Below are positions 32,487 to 41,836 of a stretch of 64,000 bases of DNA, piece by piece. Source of the stretch: Bacteriovorax stolpii (GTDB lineage: Bacteria; Bdellovibrionota; Bacteriovoracia; Bacteriovoracales; Bacteriovoracaceae). Position 1 is the first letter of the stretch. Every line of letters starts with the position of its first letter. Position numbers and translations under genes: made by a program. The stretch is from NCBI GenBank assembly GCA_945883845.1, contig CAMCYI010000012.1:1-64000 (forward strand), given 5' to 3'. The notes under the pieces were generated by a model. It was not told the origin of the DNA, did no database searches, and saw only the letters and a program-made list of their open reading frames with translations.

Positions 32487-33389
32487 CTACAACTTTTTCA
32501 GAATCTGTTTGCAGATCTCCTGGATCCACAAATAGTCGTGCTGCTTTACCTTGGTGTTTTTCACACTCAGATAAACAGTCTTACGAACAGGTTTCCAGCC
32601 CGGTATCTTTACCACTTCAAGCTCCCCTCGGTCTACCCCTTTGCGGCCTACAATCTCAGGGATAAATGCCACGTGATCCGTCAGTTTTAAAATTTCTGCA
32701 GCACTCGCTGCTGTCGCTGTCTCATGGCCGCGGATCCGGTCTTTCATCGGAATCGGAAATTCGTCGTCTCCGTAACCGGTCCCTTCGCTCGTCCAGTAAA
32801 CAGGTGCGACGAACGGATATTTCAAAACTTCTTTCATCGTTGGATTTTTAAGAACAGGATGGCCCTTGCGGACAAAAACCTGCCAGAGCAGAGTCCCGAC
32901 TTCTTCCGTTGACCACGTCCCCGGCCACTCAAGTGGTTTCGAGTGAAGACAATATTCGAAGGCACCTCTCATCGCGGCCGGCACAAACTGATTCGGAGAA
33001 ATTTCCAGCATCCGTACTTTAAGTGAATCACCTTTATCATGGAGCATTCCCTGCAGGACGAGAGGAATCAAATGTGTGGCGAAGAAAGAGGCACTCGCGA
33101 TGGTGAACACTGATTTCTTGTCTTCAGAGTTCAGCCCAATAAGTTCTTCGTGGAGTTCCTGCAGTCTTTCAAAATATGGGAGGTACTCAAGGGCCTGGGC
33201 CGTCGGCTGAATCCCGGATGCTCCACGTTCGATCAAGACGCATCCCATTTTCCGCTCAAGGCCGGAGATCCATTTTGAAACCTGACCAGGTTGCATGTTG
33301 AACTGACGCCCCAGTTCGCGGACGGTTTTCGTCTTGAGAAGATGCAAAAAGAGCTGAACTTCCTTGAATTTAATATCCTCGACCTGCAT
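32487..33389 (-). CDS. LysR-family transcriptional regulator
   Basis: A 300-residue regulator with the LysR N-terminal winged helix: VQLFLHLLKTKTVRELGRQF then PGQVSKWISGLERKMGCVLI, where the helix-turn-helix uses the S-x-x-I-x-x-LE pattern. The remainder is a periplasmic-binding-like effector domain (about 90-300). The preferred start is the ATG at 33389 after AAGGAAACAGCG; an upstream methionine would add 11 charged residues. LysR proteins often control a divergent neighbour; here the divergent gene is the dihaem lipoprotein at 33489, about 100 bases away, which is a reasonable but untested target. Confidence 0.9.
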   Translation of the reverse strand: MQVEDIKFKEVQLFLHLLKTKTVRELGRQFNMQPGQVSKWISGLERKMGCVLIERGASGIQPTAQALEYLPYFERLQELHEELIGLNSEDKKSVFTIASASFFATHLIPLVLQGMLHDKGDSLKVRMLEISPNQFVPAAMRGAFEYCLHSKPLEWPGTWSTEEVGTLLWQVFVRKGHPVLKNPTMKEVLKYPFVAPVYWTSEGTGYGDDEFPIPMKDRIRGHETATAASAAEILKLTDHVAFIPEIVGRKGVDRGELEVVKIPGWKPVRKTVYLSVKNTKVKQHDYLWIQEICKQILKKL

Positions 33390-33488
33390 CGCTGTTTCCT
33401 TTTTTCGCACACCTGTTTCCATTTATTACATTGATGGGACAGACCGTCCACTGTAACAATGAAGATGGGAGTATTTCCCGGAGGACCC

Positions 33489-34082
33489 ATGAGACACCTA
33501 TTAACCATTATAATGATTCTCTCCCTGCAGGCATGCGTGGGGGAAAAATCAGGCCTGAAGTTCTCCGCACCTGACCCAGGGGGAAATATCGACAATCTGA
33601 CTGAAGAACAGCAGTTTGCTTTCGAAGAGCTTCAGCAAAAAGTGCTGAAGCCCAGCAACTGTCTGAACTGCCACAGTGGTCTTGCGACATTTGAAGGTGT
33701 GCAGGCCATGTTCAAGCCGGGGAATCCAGAAGAGAGTTCGATGTTTGTGAAGATGGAAGACGGTTCTATGCCCATGGGCGGAGAACCTGTGACTACGGAA
33801 CAACTGGAGATTACCAGAAGCTTTATCAATTCGTTTTCAGTACCAGTTGAACCCGAAGTTGTGGACTTCGCGGTTATTCAGCAAAGAATTCTCGTTCCTC
33901 ACTGTATTCAGTGTCACTCGAAGGTCACTTCTGAGGAAGCTCTGGGAAAATGGATCAATAAGAAAAAACCATTGAAGAGTCTTTTCCTAAGTGTTGTTGC
34001 GAGTGGAAAAATGCCAAAGAATAAGCCACGATTAGATGTGAAAGAACAAATGCTCATCAAAAAATATCTGGAACAGATTTAA
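33489..34082 (+). CDS. Lipoprotein with two haem-binding CxxCH motifs
   Basis: A 197-residue precursor. The ATG at 33489 follows CGGAGGACCC. The signal ends in the lipobox LSLQAC, so it is a lipoprotein. Two c-type haem sites, NCLNCHSG near residue 57 and HCIQCHSK near 140, sit in two similar half-domains, each with a later G-x-M-P methionine (GSMPMGGEP, SGKMPKNKP) that can serve as sixth ligand. The arrangement resembles the short cytochrome c modules found in planctomycete-type and sugar-dehydrogenase-linked proteins. It is likely an electron carrier on the membrane surface; its partner is unknown. Confidence 0.87.
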   Translation: MRHLLTIIMILSLQACVGEKSGLKFSAPDPGGNIDNLTEEQQFAFEELQQKVLKPSNCLNCHSGLATFEGVQAMFKPGNPEESSMFVKMEDGSMPMGGEPVTTEQLEITRSFINSFSVPVEPEVVDFAVIQQRILVPHCIQCHSKVTSEEALGKWINKKKPLKSLFLSVVASGKMPKNKPRLDVKEQMLIKKYLEQI

Positions 34083-34088
34083 TTTAAA

Positions 34089-34739
34089 TTAGCGGCACTT
34101 CAGCGTTGTCGGTGCAACAGTAAGACCCTGGCAGGATTTCTTCGAGATCTTGCCAAGTCTCCACTCGCCGCTGGCAACTTTCGCTGAGAGAGCGATGAAG
34201 AGCGGAGTAAGTTCTTTCTGAATTGCACCTGTAACCATGCCCGGTTTTTTGACGTTACCGTCGCTGAAGCCGCGTGGGCACATTTCCTGACTGAAAGTTT
34301 CTTCGCGGGTAAGATTATCTTCAAGCATGCGAAAAAGTCCTGCAAGCATACCAGTGCGGTCTTCACCGGCGGTACAATGGAAAAATACCTTTCCGTTTGT
34401 TGCAGAAACTTTGGCGATGATATTCAGAGCTTCAACAGTCTGCTCACAAGCTTCAATCATGCTTGAATATTCTTTCCAGCGGAAAGGAATATGGTGAGAT
34501 TTAATTCCAAGGTCAGTAAGACCAGCGATTTCTTCGACGACTTCGCCCTTCACATCATTCTTAAAAATGATCACGTCCGTGATCCCGAATGGCCTGAACT
34601 CACTGATGAGTTTCTTCGGTTCGCGGCCGCGGTAGACATGGCCTGAGCGGCCCACCTTAAAGGAATTCGGGACAGTGAGTCCGTCTTCAGCAAAACAGTA
34701 AGAACTGAGGAGTATAAGAGTAAAAAGAAATGTTTTCAT
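34089..34739 (-). CDS. Exported tyrosine/dual-specificity phosphatase
   Basis: A 216-residue precursor with a signal peptide of about 17 residues (ending SSYCFAED). The catalytic loop is FHCTAGEDRTGM, a perfect H-C-x5-R-T/S signature with nucleophile C122 and R128. The region IIFKNDVKGEVVEEIAGLTDLGIKS before it fits the dual-specificity fold. The final 50 residues add two cysteines. Exported phosphatases of this kind may act on phosphoinositides, phosphoproteins of other cells or inositol phosphates. In a predator a host-directed role is possible but not shown here. Confidence 0.9.
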   Translation of the reverse strand: MKTFLFTLILLSSYCFAEDGLTVPNSFKVGRSGHVYRGREPKKLISEFRPFGITDVIIFKNDVKGEVVEEIAGLTDLGIKSHHIPFRWKEYSSMIEACEQTVEALNIIAKVSATNGKVFFHCTAGEDRTGMLAGLFRMLEDNLTREETFSQEMCPRGFSDGNVKKPGMVTGAIQKELTPLFIALSAKVASGEWRLGKISKKSCQGLTVAPTTLKCR

Positions 34740-34892
34740 ATGCAGATCATATACGCCCTGATGAGTTTTAACTGAAGATCAGGTGTAAATAATTCAGGAC
34801 TTAAGATTTGGCCGGAGCCTGATTTTCACGTTATTACAGAAAAATCCATGGTCTAGCTTTATCTTTAGACTTCGCCTTGCTAAGCTTTTTCC

Positions 34893-35711
34893 ATGTACAT
34901 CATTCTCTTGATCGCTCAGCTTCTGATGCCGGCTTTTGCGCTGGTAGCTGACTCCACATCCCAGGACCTCTACGAAAAAACCTGGCCTCGCGCCAACAGC
35001 TTCTGCACGCTTAAAGACAAGCGCATCGAGATCCTCATCAGAGGTGGAAATAAATTCACTGAGATCAAGGAGAAGGGCTACGGTGAATACGTCTTCTGGA
35101 AAATCGACGAAAAGATCGAACTCTTCGCGTTCAGCAGAACGCAAGCAAGCCTTTATCGTTTTTATAAATCCAGTGACGGTTCCATTTGTGCTAAGTCCCA
35201 GGGCTTTTTTATTGAAGGTAATAAGTTCGCTTTTCTCTTTGCCGAAGAAAGCAGGCCTCACGGCGACAAGCTGATTATCCAGCTTTTTGATTTTAAAACG
35301 ATGAAACCTCTGGAGACGATTGATACAAATCTTTTGGTGGAAAAGGCTTATCCGCGTCCGGGAGGGTTTATCTTCAAGGCCATGGAAGAGCGCTACGAAA
35401 TGGACATGGGCTACGTTCAGATCGAAAAAGAAAAATACACCTATCAGGACAGAGTCTTTCCCAAGTGGATGAAGTTTTCTTCCAAAGGAATGGAAATTGA
35501 TCCGGGTGACACATTCAAGAAACTTCCCTGGAGAAAGTACTTCAAGACAGAAGCTGATTTCACGAAGGCGGCTGGTTGGGACTCGGCTAAAAAATTATTT
35601 GTGAATAAAACTGTCTACTACGCAGTTAAACGACCCGCGATTAAGCGCTGCATTTCATTTCTCCCCGCCAAGAAAAAACTCGATGGCTCTGAAACCTGGT
35701 ACTGCCACTAA
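34893..35711 (+). CDS. Exported hypothetical protein
   Basis: A 272-residue precursor with a short signal peptide (about 16-18 residues, MYIILLIAQLLMPAFA). The mature chain is strand-rich and basic, with four cysteines (FCTLKDK, SICAKSQ, RCISFLP and the end WYCH) that could form two disulfides. I do not recognise a domain. The ATG has no Shine-Dalgarno. It converges on the methyltransferase gene with no spacer. Probably periplasmic or outer-membrane associated; function unknown. Confidence 0.68.
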   Translation: MYIILLIAQLLMPAFALVADSTSQDLYEKTWPRANSFCTLKDKRIEILIRGGNKFTEIKEKGYGEYVFWKIDEKIELFAFSRTQASLYRFYKSSDGSICAKSQGFFIEGNKFAFLFAEESRPHGDKLIIQLFDFKTMKPLETIDTNLLVEKAYPRPGGFIFKAMEERYEMDMGYVQIEKEKYTYQDRVFPKWMKFSSKGMEIDPGDTFKKLPWRKYFKTEADFTKAAGWDSAKKLFVNKTVYYAVKRPAIKRCISFLPAKKKLDGSETWYCH

Positions 35712-36509
35712 TCAGGCAATGTAAGCTGTATATATAGAAAAAAGTTCTTCGAGTTTTCCGTCATACTGAAGGTCGAGCCATTCGTGACGGTCGGTGATGA
35801 TCTGCTTAGTGAATTTTCCACGAACGACTACCTTAATGGGACGCTTGTAGGCCACCTGCTCAAGCTGCCTGAGCGTGTGATCTATGTGCTCTACCTGGCC
35901 ATAATCGTAGATGAAAAAGATATCGGCTTGGGGCATTTCAAAATCTTTGGCAAAAAGATCCTGAGTGATAAGCTGACAGCGGTTCATGCCAAGCTCGCGA
36001 TAAATCCTGTTACCTTCATCAACTCGTGCTTTGACGTACTCGTAACCAGTGAAAGAATTTTTGATGTAAAGCCCGCCGATCACAATTCCCATTCTGCCGT
36101 AAGCAGCACCAAGATCGACAACCTGCTGGTAGGGCTTAATTTTCAACAATTGAAGAATGCGCAGGCATTCTGAATAGGGCGTCTGAAGAGTTTCTTTCTC
36201 AAGTCCAACCCAGGTCTGAACTCCCTGATGCATTAAGGGTCCCCAGGTATCATGAGCGCCGTCAGGATCAAATCCTCTGGCGTCTGCGATGAGCATCTCT
36301 TCAATGTAGCGAATGCGAAAACCCAGGATCTTATCGAGGATGCCGGCGTGCTGTCTTCTGATCACGTCGTTGGCCTTCGGAGACTGGAAAAATTCAGGAG
36401 TGAGGACGAGTTTTGTAAGGTCATTCAAGGGTAAACGAGCGGCTTCCAACTTCTGAAAGTCGGAGAGGGCCTTAAGTTCCATCCTGGGAAACAATTCTAA
36501 CTGCAGCAA
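35712..36509 (-). CDS. SAM-dependent methyltransferase-like protein, TTG start
   Basis: A 265-residue protein with a class I methyltransferase core in its second half: VVDLGAAYGRMGIVIGGLY is motif I with the acidic residue and glycine loop, followed by FTGYEYVKARVDEG (motif II) and the motif IV-like strand ADIFFIYDYGQVEH. The N-terminal 120 residues are helical and may bind substrate. The frame opens with TTG at 36509, five bases after AAGGAG, which is the best start; the first ATG is nine codons later. Substrate unknown; a small-molecule or lysine-type methyltransferase is possible. Confidence 0.78.
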   Translation of the reverse strand: MLQLELFPRMELKALSDFQKLEAARLPLNDLTKLVLTPEFFQSPKANDVIRRQHAGILDKILGFRIRYIEEMLIADARGFDPDGAHDTWGPLMHQGVQTWVGLEKETLQTPYSECLRILQLLKIKPYQQVVDLGAAYGRMGIVIGGLYIKNSFTGYEYVKARVDEGNRIYRELGMNRCQLITQDLFAKDFEMPQADIFFIYDYGQVEHIDHTLRQLEQVAYKRPIKVVVRGKFTKQIITDRHEWLDLQYDGKLEELFSIYTAYIA

Positions 36510-36569
36510 ACTTACTCCTTAAGTTTGTTCAGACTTATTATCACTTTATGAATTCACTTTTCCAAGAAC

Positions 36570-36887
36570 TCAGTGAAGAGATGATTTTTTAACGCCTTCA
36601 ACCTCGAGGCTCTCAAAGTAGCGGCGAAGCCGCTGCACTCCCGTAATCACAGCTTCTTCAAAGGTCGGTTCGTTATAAACAATATCTACGTGCTTAAAAA
36701 TCTTATGAGATTCGCGATGAATGATATCAACCTCTGCGTTGAAAGATTGCTTCACCTGATTAACCGTTATCCGACCAAGGAGGTATGGATTATTGTCGAG
36801 TTCAATGTATTTTTCTTGTGGAAATTCACTCATGGCCATCAATGGAAGCTCAAAACATGCCGAGAAGTCAACGTCTTCAACATCCAT
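36570..36887 (-). CDS. Hypothetical 105-residue protein
   Basis: A small soluble protein with no signal peptide, no recognised motif and one cysteine near the N-terminus. Its core is strand-strand-helix in style (PYLLGRITVNQVKQSF, VDIIHRESHKIFKHVDIVY, then FEEAVITGVQRLRRYF), reminiscent of small ribosome-associated folds, but I cannot match it to HPF or any other family. The start is uncertain: internal methionines near residues 17 and 19 are alternatives. The gene is divergent from the His-rich protein gene at 36900, and the two start codons are only 12 bases apart. Confidence 0.55.
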   Translation of the reverse strand: MDVEDVDFSACFELPLMAMSEFPQEKYIELDNNPYLLGRITVNQVKQSFNAEVDIIHRESHKIFKHVDIVYNEPTFEEAVITGVQRLRRYFESLEVEGVKKSSLH

Positions 36888-36899
36888 TCAAGGAGTCCT

Positions 36900-37118
36900 A
36901 TGAAAAAGCTAATGGTTATTCTCGTTCTCGCACTTGCAACTTCCGCTTACGCCGATCACAAAAAAGATCATAAGAAAGTAGAGGTCCATGACAAGGAGCA
37001 TGCTCACGTAACTGACGATAAGAAAGACCATGATCATGATGACAAACATCACCAAGCGCATGATCATAAATCTCATCATCCAGAACACACTGAAGAAGTA
37101 AAACCAGTTAAGAAGTAA
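36900..37118 (+). CDS. Exported histidine-rich small protein
   Basis: A 72-residue precursor starting seven bases after AAGGAG. A signal peptide of about 18 residues (ATSAYAD) is followed by a mature part of about 54 residues made largely of His, Asp, Lys and Glu, with HDKEHAHV, DHDHDDKHHQAHDHKSHH and HPEHTEE runs. Such peptides bind divalent metals (zinc, nickel or copper) in the periplasm. There is no cysteine. It is followed 19 bases later by a DUF2063-like gene on the same strand. Role in metal storage or delivery is inferred from composition. Confidence 0.75.
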   Translation: MKKLMVILVLALATSAYADHKKDHKKVEVHDKEHAHVTDDKKDHDHDDKHHQAHDHKSHHPEHTEEVKPVKK

Positions 37119-37137
37119 GCGTTTAAAGGGCGAGCCT

Positions 37138-37656
37138 ATGAATCAGTATCAAAAAATGTTTCCCAGTCTCGCCCTCTTTTCCGACCTCGACTGGCCTAGT
37201 GTCACTGCAGAATACGAAGCAAACTACATCGACGTCTCTTTTCCGGAATACCTTCAGCAAAAAGCTGATGAAGGCGATTGCCCCCCCTATCTTTTTGAAC
37301 TCGCCTACTTTGAAATGGCCCTCTTTGAATCAAAAACAAGTAATACTCCACTTCCTCATCAGCACGGTGTTCACCTGAATCCAACGGCCCTTTTCCTGAG
37401 CCTGGAATTCGATGTGACCCGAATGATTGCGGATGCACAGACCGGTAAGATTGAAGTGATCGAGAGACCACATGTTCTTTGCCTCTTCCGCGACAAAAAC
37501 GATAAGGTCAGAAGTGTTGAACTCGATGAAGAGGCCCTGACTCTTCTGGAAAATCTTGAAGAAGGACCGCAACCGGACCGTAAATTCGTGAAGGCAAATG
37601 ATCAGACTCGCTACAATGAAATGGTCAAAAACGGTCTCGTCTTCGACTTAACTTAG
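37138..37656 (+). CDS. DUF2063/HvfC-like protein, truncated N-terminus
   Basis: A 172-residue protein. Residues 32-62 (FPEYLQQKADEG, PYLFELAYFEMALFE) resemble the second half of the DUF2063 helical domain of HvfC/BufC-type proteins, and the later NPTALFLSLEFDV, RPHVLCLFRDK and DEEALTLLENLEEG segments follow the usual C-terminal order. Normal members are about 250 residues, so the N-terminal 70 are missing here. Such proteins usually pair with a DUF692 (MNIO) enzyme that modifies a small metal-binding peptide; no DUF692 gene is nearby, though a His-rich peptide gene is directly upstream. The assignment is tentative. Confidence 0.6.
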   Translation: MNQYQKMFPSLALFSDLDWPSVTAEYEANYIDVSFPEYLQQKADEGDCPPYLFELAYFEMALFESKTSNTPLPHQHGVHLNPTALFLSLEFDVTRMIADAQTGKIEVIERPHVLCLFRDKNDKVRSVELDEEALTLLENLEEGPQPDRKFVKANDQTRYNEMVKNGLVFDLT

Positions 37657-37707
37657 ACATTTTTTTTTCACCAATCCAAAGTGATTTGGTTCTGCGAGGA
37701 TGGTTCC

Positions 37708-39090
37708 ATGAATTCTCTTTGCTGGGTCCGTCGCGACCTGCGTCTCCATGATCATGCTGCACTTTCTGCTGCCCTCGATGAGGGTGAAACAACGATTGTT
37801 TTTAATTTCGATCCTGCGATTCTCGATGCCTTAAAAAATAAACAGGACCGCCGGGTGACTTTCATCGTTGAGTCACTTGAGGAGATGGAGAAAGAACTAC
37901 AGAAGAAGGGATCATCTCTCCTCATTTCTTATGGCGACCCTGCCAATGAAATTCCGCGCATTGCCCGCGAACTCGGAGTGAAAAAAGTTTTCGCTAACCG
38001 CGACTATGAACCGAAGGCAAAAAAAAGAGATGAATTCGTTGAGAAGAGACTGGAAGATGACAAAATCGAGTTCCACCAGTTCAAAGACTCAGTCTTTTAT
38101 GAAAAGCATGAAGTCCTTAAAGGTGACGGAAGTATTTATAAAGTCTTTACTCCCTATAAGAATGCGTGGATTCATCGATTTGAAAATGAGGATAAAACGG
38201 TTTCTGATTTTGCCTGCGCGCTCAAAAATCTCCGCCAGTTTAAAAATAAAGAGAATGTTCTTTCTTCTGACTGGCATGAAAAAATCGGATTCATCCGAAC
38301 TCCTGCACTTCTCACTGGCGGAACATCCCTGGCCATCAAAAGACTGAAGCACTTTGAAGACTTCATGAGCGGATACAAAGAGCAAAGAAATTATCCTGCC
38401 ATAGATGGAACATCCCTTCTCTCTGTCTACATCCGGTTTGGAAATATTTCGATCAGGGACATGGTCCGCGCTGCTCTCATGGACAAAAACGAAGGGTCCG
38501 CGACCTGGTTATCAGAATTGATCTGGAGAGATTTTTATCAGATGCTTCTAGACGCTCACCCTGAACTGGAACACAGAGCTTTCAAGCCTCTTTATGACAA
38601 GATCAAGTGGATCGGTGGCAAGGAAGAATTTCGCGCGTGGTGTGAAGGAGAAACTGGTTTTCCCTTAGTCGATGCGGCCATGCGCTGTTTTAACGCCACC
38701 GGCATGATGCACAATAGACTCCGCATGGTGGTTGCCTCTTTTCTCTGCAAGATCCTGCTTGTGGATTGGCGACTAGGCGAAAAATATTTCGCGGAGAATC
38801 TTCTCGATTTTGATTTAGCGGCAAACAACGGAGGCTGGCAGTGGTCGTCGAGTTCCGGCTGCGATGCTCAACCATATTTCCGCATCTTTAATCCCTACAA
38901 TCAGAGTGAAAAATTTGATGCTGATGGTGAATTCATCCGGCAGTGGTGTCCAGAGCTCGCGCATTTAACCAGTAAGCAGATACATCGGCCTGATATGAAG
39001 CTCGCGCCTGATTATCCTGCGCCCATCGTTTCCTATGAGCGTAATCGTGAAAGAGCACTGCTCATGTATGCTGTAGTCAAAGCGCGTTAG
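37708..39090 (+). CDS. phrB: Deoxyribodipyrimidine photolyase
   Basis: A 460-residue class I CPD photolyase that repairs UV dimers in DNA with blue light. The N-terminal antenna domain starts LCWVRRDLRLHDHAAL. The FAD domain has the TSLLSVYIRFGNISIR segment, WRDFYQ, the MHNRLRMVVASFL region and FDLAANNGGWQWSSSSGCDAQPY in C-terminal order, including the tryptophans of the electron-transfer chain and the FNPYNQSEKFD close. I chose the ATG at 37708 after GAGGATGGTTCC. Length agrees with E. coli PhrB (472 residues). The antenna cofactor cannot be told by eye. Confidence 0.96.
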   Translation: MNSLCWVRRDLRLHDHAALSAALDEGETTIVFNFDPAILDALKNKQDRRVTFIVESLEEMEKELQKKGSSLLISYGDPANEIPRIARELGVKKVFANRDYEPKAKKRDEFVEKRLEDDKIEFHQFKDSVFYEKHEVLKGDGSIYKVFTPYKNAWIHRFENEDKTVSDFACALKNLRQFKNKENVLSSDWHEKIGFIRTPALLTGGTSLAIKRLKHFEDFMSGYKEQRNYPAIDGTSLLSVYIRFGNISIRDMVRAALMDKNEGSATWLSELIWRDFYQMLLDAHPELEHRAFKPLYDKIKWIGGKEEFRAWCEGETGFPLVDAAMRCFNATGMMHNRLRMVVASFLCKILLVDWRLGEKYFAENLLDFDLAANNGGWQWSSSSGCDAQPYFRIFNPYNQSEKFDADGEFIRQWCPELAHLTSKQIHRPDMKLAPDYPAPIVSYERNRERALLMYAVVKAR

Positions 39091-39225
39091 CTGTTTCATA
39101 GGTCAAACAACATGCGTAAATATTCACGAATTCTTGCCTGACAATTGGACGTGATGGGCATACTCTTTGTTTATCTTTTCTAAGACTTAACTCAATTATC
39201 TTTTTCGAATGAAGGGAGTACTTCA

Positions 39226-39906
39226 ATGATGACATCAGCATTTGGTCATTACTTCAGCTCTTCGATTGGAAGAAAGCAACTCGTGGCCATGACTGGTCTC
39301 GCTTTGTGTGGATTTCTGGTGGGCCACCTCGCCGGTAACTTCCTTCTTCTGATGGGATCTGACGCCTTTAACATCTACGCACACAAACTCGCAAGTCTTG
39401 GTGGACTTCTGATTTTGATCGAAGCTGTGCTTGCGAGTATTTTTCTGCTTCACCTTGGTCTCGCGATCAAGCTGAACATGGAAAATATGAAGGCCCGTGG
39501 AGCGAAAAGATACGCTGTGAAAAAGAACACAGGACGTGGAACGACGTTCATGTCTTCATCGATGCCTTACACGGGTCTCGTTCTTCTCGTATTCGTTATC
39601 CTTCACTTGATTAATCTCAAGTTCGGTACGCACTATGAGACAACAGTTGATGGTGTCGCGATGAGAGATATCTACAAGACAACGATGGAATACTTCCAGG
39701 GCACCGGAGCCACGGCTTGGTACGTCGTTGCGATGATCGCAGCTGCGATCCACACTTCTCACGGATTCGCTTCTTCGTTTCAAACCATGGGCTGGAATCA
39801 CCCGAAGTATTTTCAAAACACGAAACGTCTTGGTTACCTCTATGCCGTAGCAGTGGGCGGAGGCTTTGCCTTCCTCGCCGTCTGGGCGCACCTGAAGGGA
39901 GTGTAA
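39226..39906 (+). CDS. sdhC: Succinate dehydrogenase cytochrome b subunit
   Basis: A 226-residue membrane anchor with five transmembrane helices, the single-anchor B type in which one protein carries both haems b. Histidines in helices 2-5 ([35 protein letters not shown]) are placed as expected for di-haem ligation. It begins with the usual [16 protein letters not shown] segment. The sdhA start is one base after the sdhC stop. The ATG follows AGGGAGTACTTCA. With SdhA and SdhB it forms complex II, feeding electrons from succinate to a quinone (probably menaquinone for this class). Confidence 0.95.
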   Translation: MMTSAFGHYFSSSIGRKQLVAMTGLALCGFLVGHLAGNFLLLMGSDAFNIYAHKLASLGGLLILIEAVLASIFLLHLGLAIKLNMENMKARGAKRYAVKKNTGRGTTFMSSSMPYTGLVLLVFVILHLINLKFGTHYETTVDGVAMRDIYKTTMEYFQGTGATAWYVVAMIAAAIHTSHGFASSFQTMGWNHPKYFQNTKRLGYLYAVAVGGGFAFLAVWAHLKGV

Positions 39907-39907
39907 G

Positions 39908-41827
39908 ATGAGCTTAAATCTTGATGCTAAAGTTCCTGCCGGCGATCTCAAAGACAAGTGGGAAAAACATAAATTCGAAATGAAACTCGTGAACCCTGCG
40001 AACAAAAGAAAATTCACAGTGATCGTTGTTGGTACTGGTCTTGCTGGTGGTTCTGCTGCCGCAACTCTTGCCGAACTTGGATACAACGTTCTTTCGTTCT
40101 GTATCCAGGATACTCCTCGCCGCGCTCACTCGATCGCTGCTCAGGGCGGGATCAATGCTTCTAAAAACTATCCGAACGATGGTGACTCTATCAAACGTCT
40201 TTTCTACGACACCATCAAAGGTGGAGACTATCGTGCACGCGAAGGAAACGTTTATCGTCTCGCTCAGGTGTCGACGAACATCATCGATCAGATGGTGTCA
40301 CAGGGAGTTCCATTCGCGCGCGAGTACGGTGGTTACCTTGATAACAGGTCATTCGGTGGATCTCAGGTTAGTCGTACGTTCTATGCCCGAGGTCAGACCG
40401 GTCAGCAGCTTCTTCTCGGATGCTATTCCGGTATGATGAAGATGATCGCAAAAGGCAAAATCAAAATGTTCAATCGTCGCGAGATGATGGACCTTGTGAC
40501 GATCAACGGAAAAGCCCGTGGGATCATTGTTCGTAACCTCATCACAGGTGAACTTGAACGATACGCTGCAGATGCCGTCCTTCTTTGTACAGGTGGTTAC
40601 GGAAACGTTTACTTCCTTTCAACGAACGCAATGACATCAAACGCTTCTGCCGCTTGGAGATGTTACAAACGTGGAGCTGGATTCGCGAATCCATGTTTCA
40701 CACAAATTCATCCGACATGTATTCCGGTTCACGGTGACTATCAGTCGAAGCTGACTCTTATGTCAGAGTCACTTCGAAATGACGGCCGCGTGTGGGTTCC
40801 AAAAAAAGAGAATGATACCAGAAAGCCGGCGGAGATTCCTGATGAGGAAAGAGATTACTACCTCGAGCGCGTTTACCCTTCATACGGTAACCTTGCTCCG
40901 AGAGACGTAGCGAGCCGTCAGGCGAAATATCGCTACGATGAAGGCAAAGGAGTAGGGCCGACGAAACAAGCTGTTTACCTCGACTTCCGTGACTCCATCA
41001 AGCGTGATGGAAAAGAAACTGTTGCCGGCAAATACGGCAACCTTTTTGAAATGTACGAACGTATTACTGGTGACGATCCTTACAAGACGCCGATGATGAT
41101 TTACCCAGCGGTACACTACACCATGGGTGGTCTCTGGGTGGATTACAATCTCCAGTCAACAGTTCCTGGTCTCCACGTCCTCGGCGAAGCAAACTTCTCA
41201 GACCACGGTGCGAATCGTCTCGGAGCTTCTGCTCTTATGCAGGGCCTTGCTGATGGATACTTCGTGGCACCGAATACAATTTCAAATTACCTCGCCAGCA
41301 CTCAGCTTGAGAAAGTCACCACTGAAGATCCTGCGTTCAAGGACGCAGAACAAGCTGTGATTCTCCAGACGTCTAAACTTCTCAGCATCAAAGGGAAGCG
41401 CACAGTTGATGATTTCCACAAAGTTCTCGGGCACATCATGTGGGAAAAAGTCGGCATGGCACGGACAGAAGCGGGACTCAAAGAAGCGATCGACAAGATA
41501 CGCGTCCTTCGCGAAGAATTCTGGAAAGACGTGATGGTTCCGGGTGACACAGGAAACTTCAACCTCGAGCTTCACAAAGCGGCCCGAGTTGCAGACTTTC
41601 TCGAACTCGGAGAGCTCATGGCCCTCGACGCTCTCGAGCGAAGAGAGTCATGTGGTGGTCACTTCCGTGAAGAATATCAGACACCGGATGGCGAAGCTCA
41701 ACGCGATGATGAAAACTTCGCTCACGCTGCTGTCTGGGAATACACAGGAACAAATTCATCTCCCATCCGTCACAAGGAAGAGCTGAAGTTTGAGAATGTG
41801 AAACTCGCAACCCGTTCTTATAAGTAA
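39908..41827 (+). CDS. sdhA: Succinate dehydrogenase flavoprotein subunit
   Basis: A 639-residue subunit that oxidises succinate to fumarate and holds covalent FAD. The dinucleotide-binding motif is [13 protein letters not shown]; the FAD-linked histidine lies in [14 protein letters not shown]. Substrate residues are in [10 protein letters not shown], where the P-T-x-I-P motif is conserved, and [11 protein letters not shown]; the arginine-containing [20 protein letters not shown] segment closes the site. The long form with about 640 residues is typical of B-type (SdhCAB) operons. It is 1 base after sdhC and 9 bases before sdhB. Confidence 0.97.
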   Translation: MSLNLDAKVPAGDLKDKWEKHKFEMKLVNPANKRKFTVIVVGTGLAGGSAAATLAELGYNVLSFCIQDTPRRAHSIAAQGGINASKNYPNDGDSIKRLFYDTIKGGDYRAREGNVYRLAQVSTNIIDQMVSQGVPFAREYGGYLDNRSFGGSQVSRTFYARGQTGQQLLLGCYSGMMKMIAKGKIKMFNRREMMDLVTINGKARGIIVRNLITGELERYAADAVLLCTGGYGNVYFLSTNAMTSNASAAWRCYKRGAGFANPCFTQIHPTCIPVHGDYQSKLTLMSESLRNDGRVWVPKKENDTRKPAEIPDEERDYYLERVYPSYGNLAPRDVASRQAKYRYDEGKGVGPTKQAVYLDFRDSIKRDGKETVAGKYGNLFEMYERITGDDPYKTPMMIYPAVHYTMGGLWVDYNLQSTVPGLHVLGEANFSDHGANRLGASALMQGLADGYFVAPNTISNYLASTQLEKVTTEDPAFKDAEQAVILQTSKLLSIKGKRTVDDFHKVLGHIMWEKVGMARTEAGLKEAIDKIRVLREEFWKDVMVPGDTGNFNLELHKAARVADFLELGELMALDALERRESCGGHFREEYQTPDGEAQRDDENFAHAAVWEYTGTNSSPIRHKEELKFENVKLATRSYK

Positions 41828-41836
41828 GGAGAGACT

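Noticed and set aside
36900..37656. A bufferin-type (DUF692/MNIO) peptide modification operon
   Set aside because: The peptide is His-rich without the expected cysteines, and no DUF692 enzyme gene is present; kept only as a weak parallel.
39181..39189. TAAGACTTA before sdhC, a reverse-strand match to the core of the 16.4 kb hairpin motif
   Set aside because: Only nine bases match and the flanks do not pair; one chance match of this length is expected in a window of this size.
39556..40086. Minus-strand open frame of about 176 codons across sdhC and sdhA
   Set aside because: It is antisense to two highly conserved genes and has no signature of its own.
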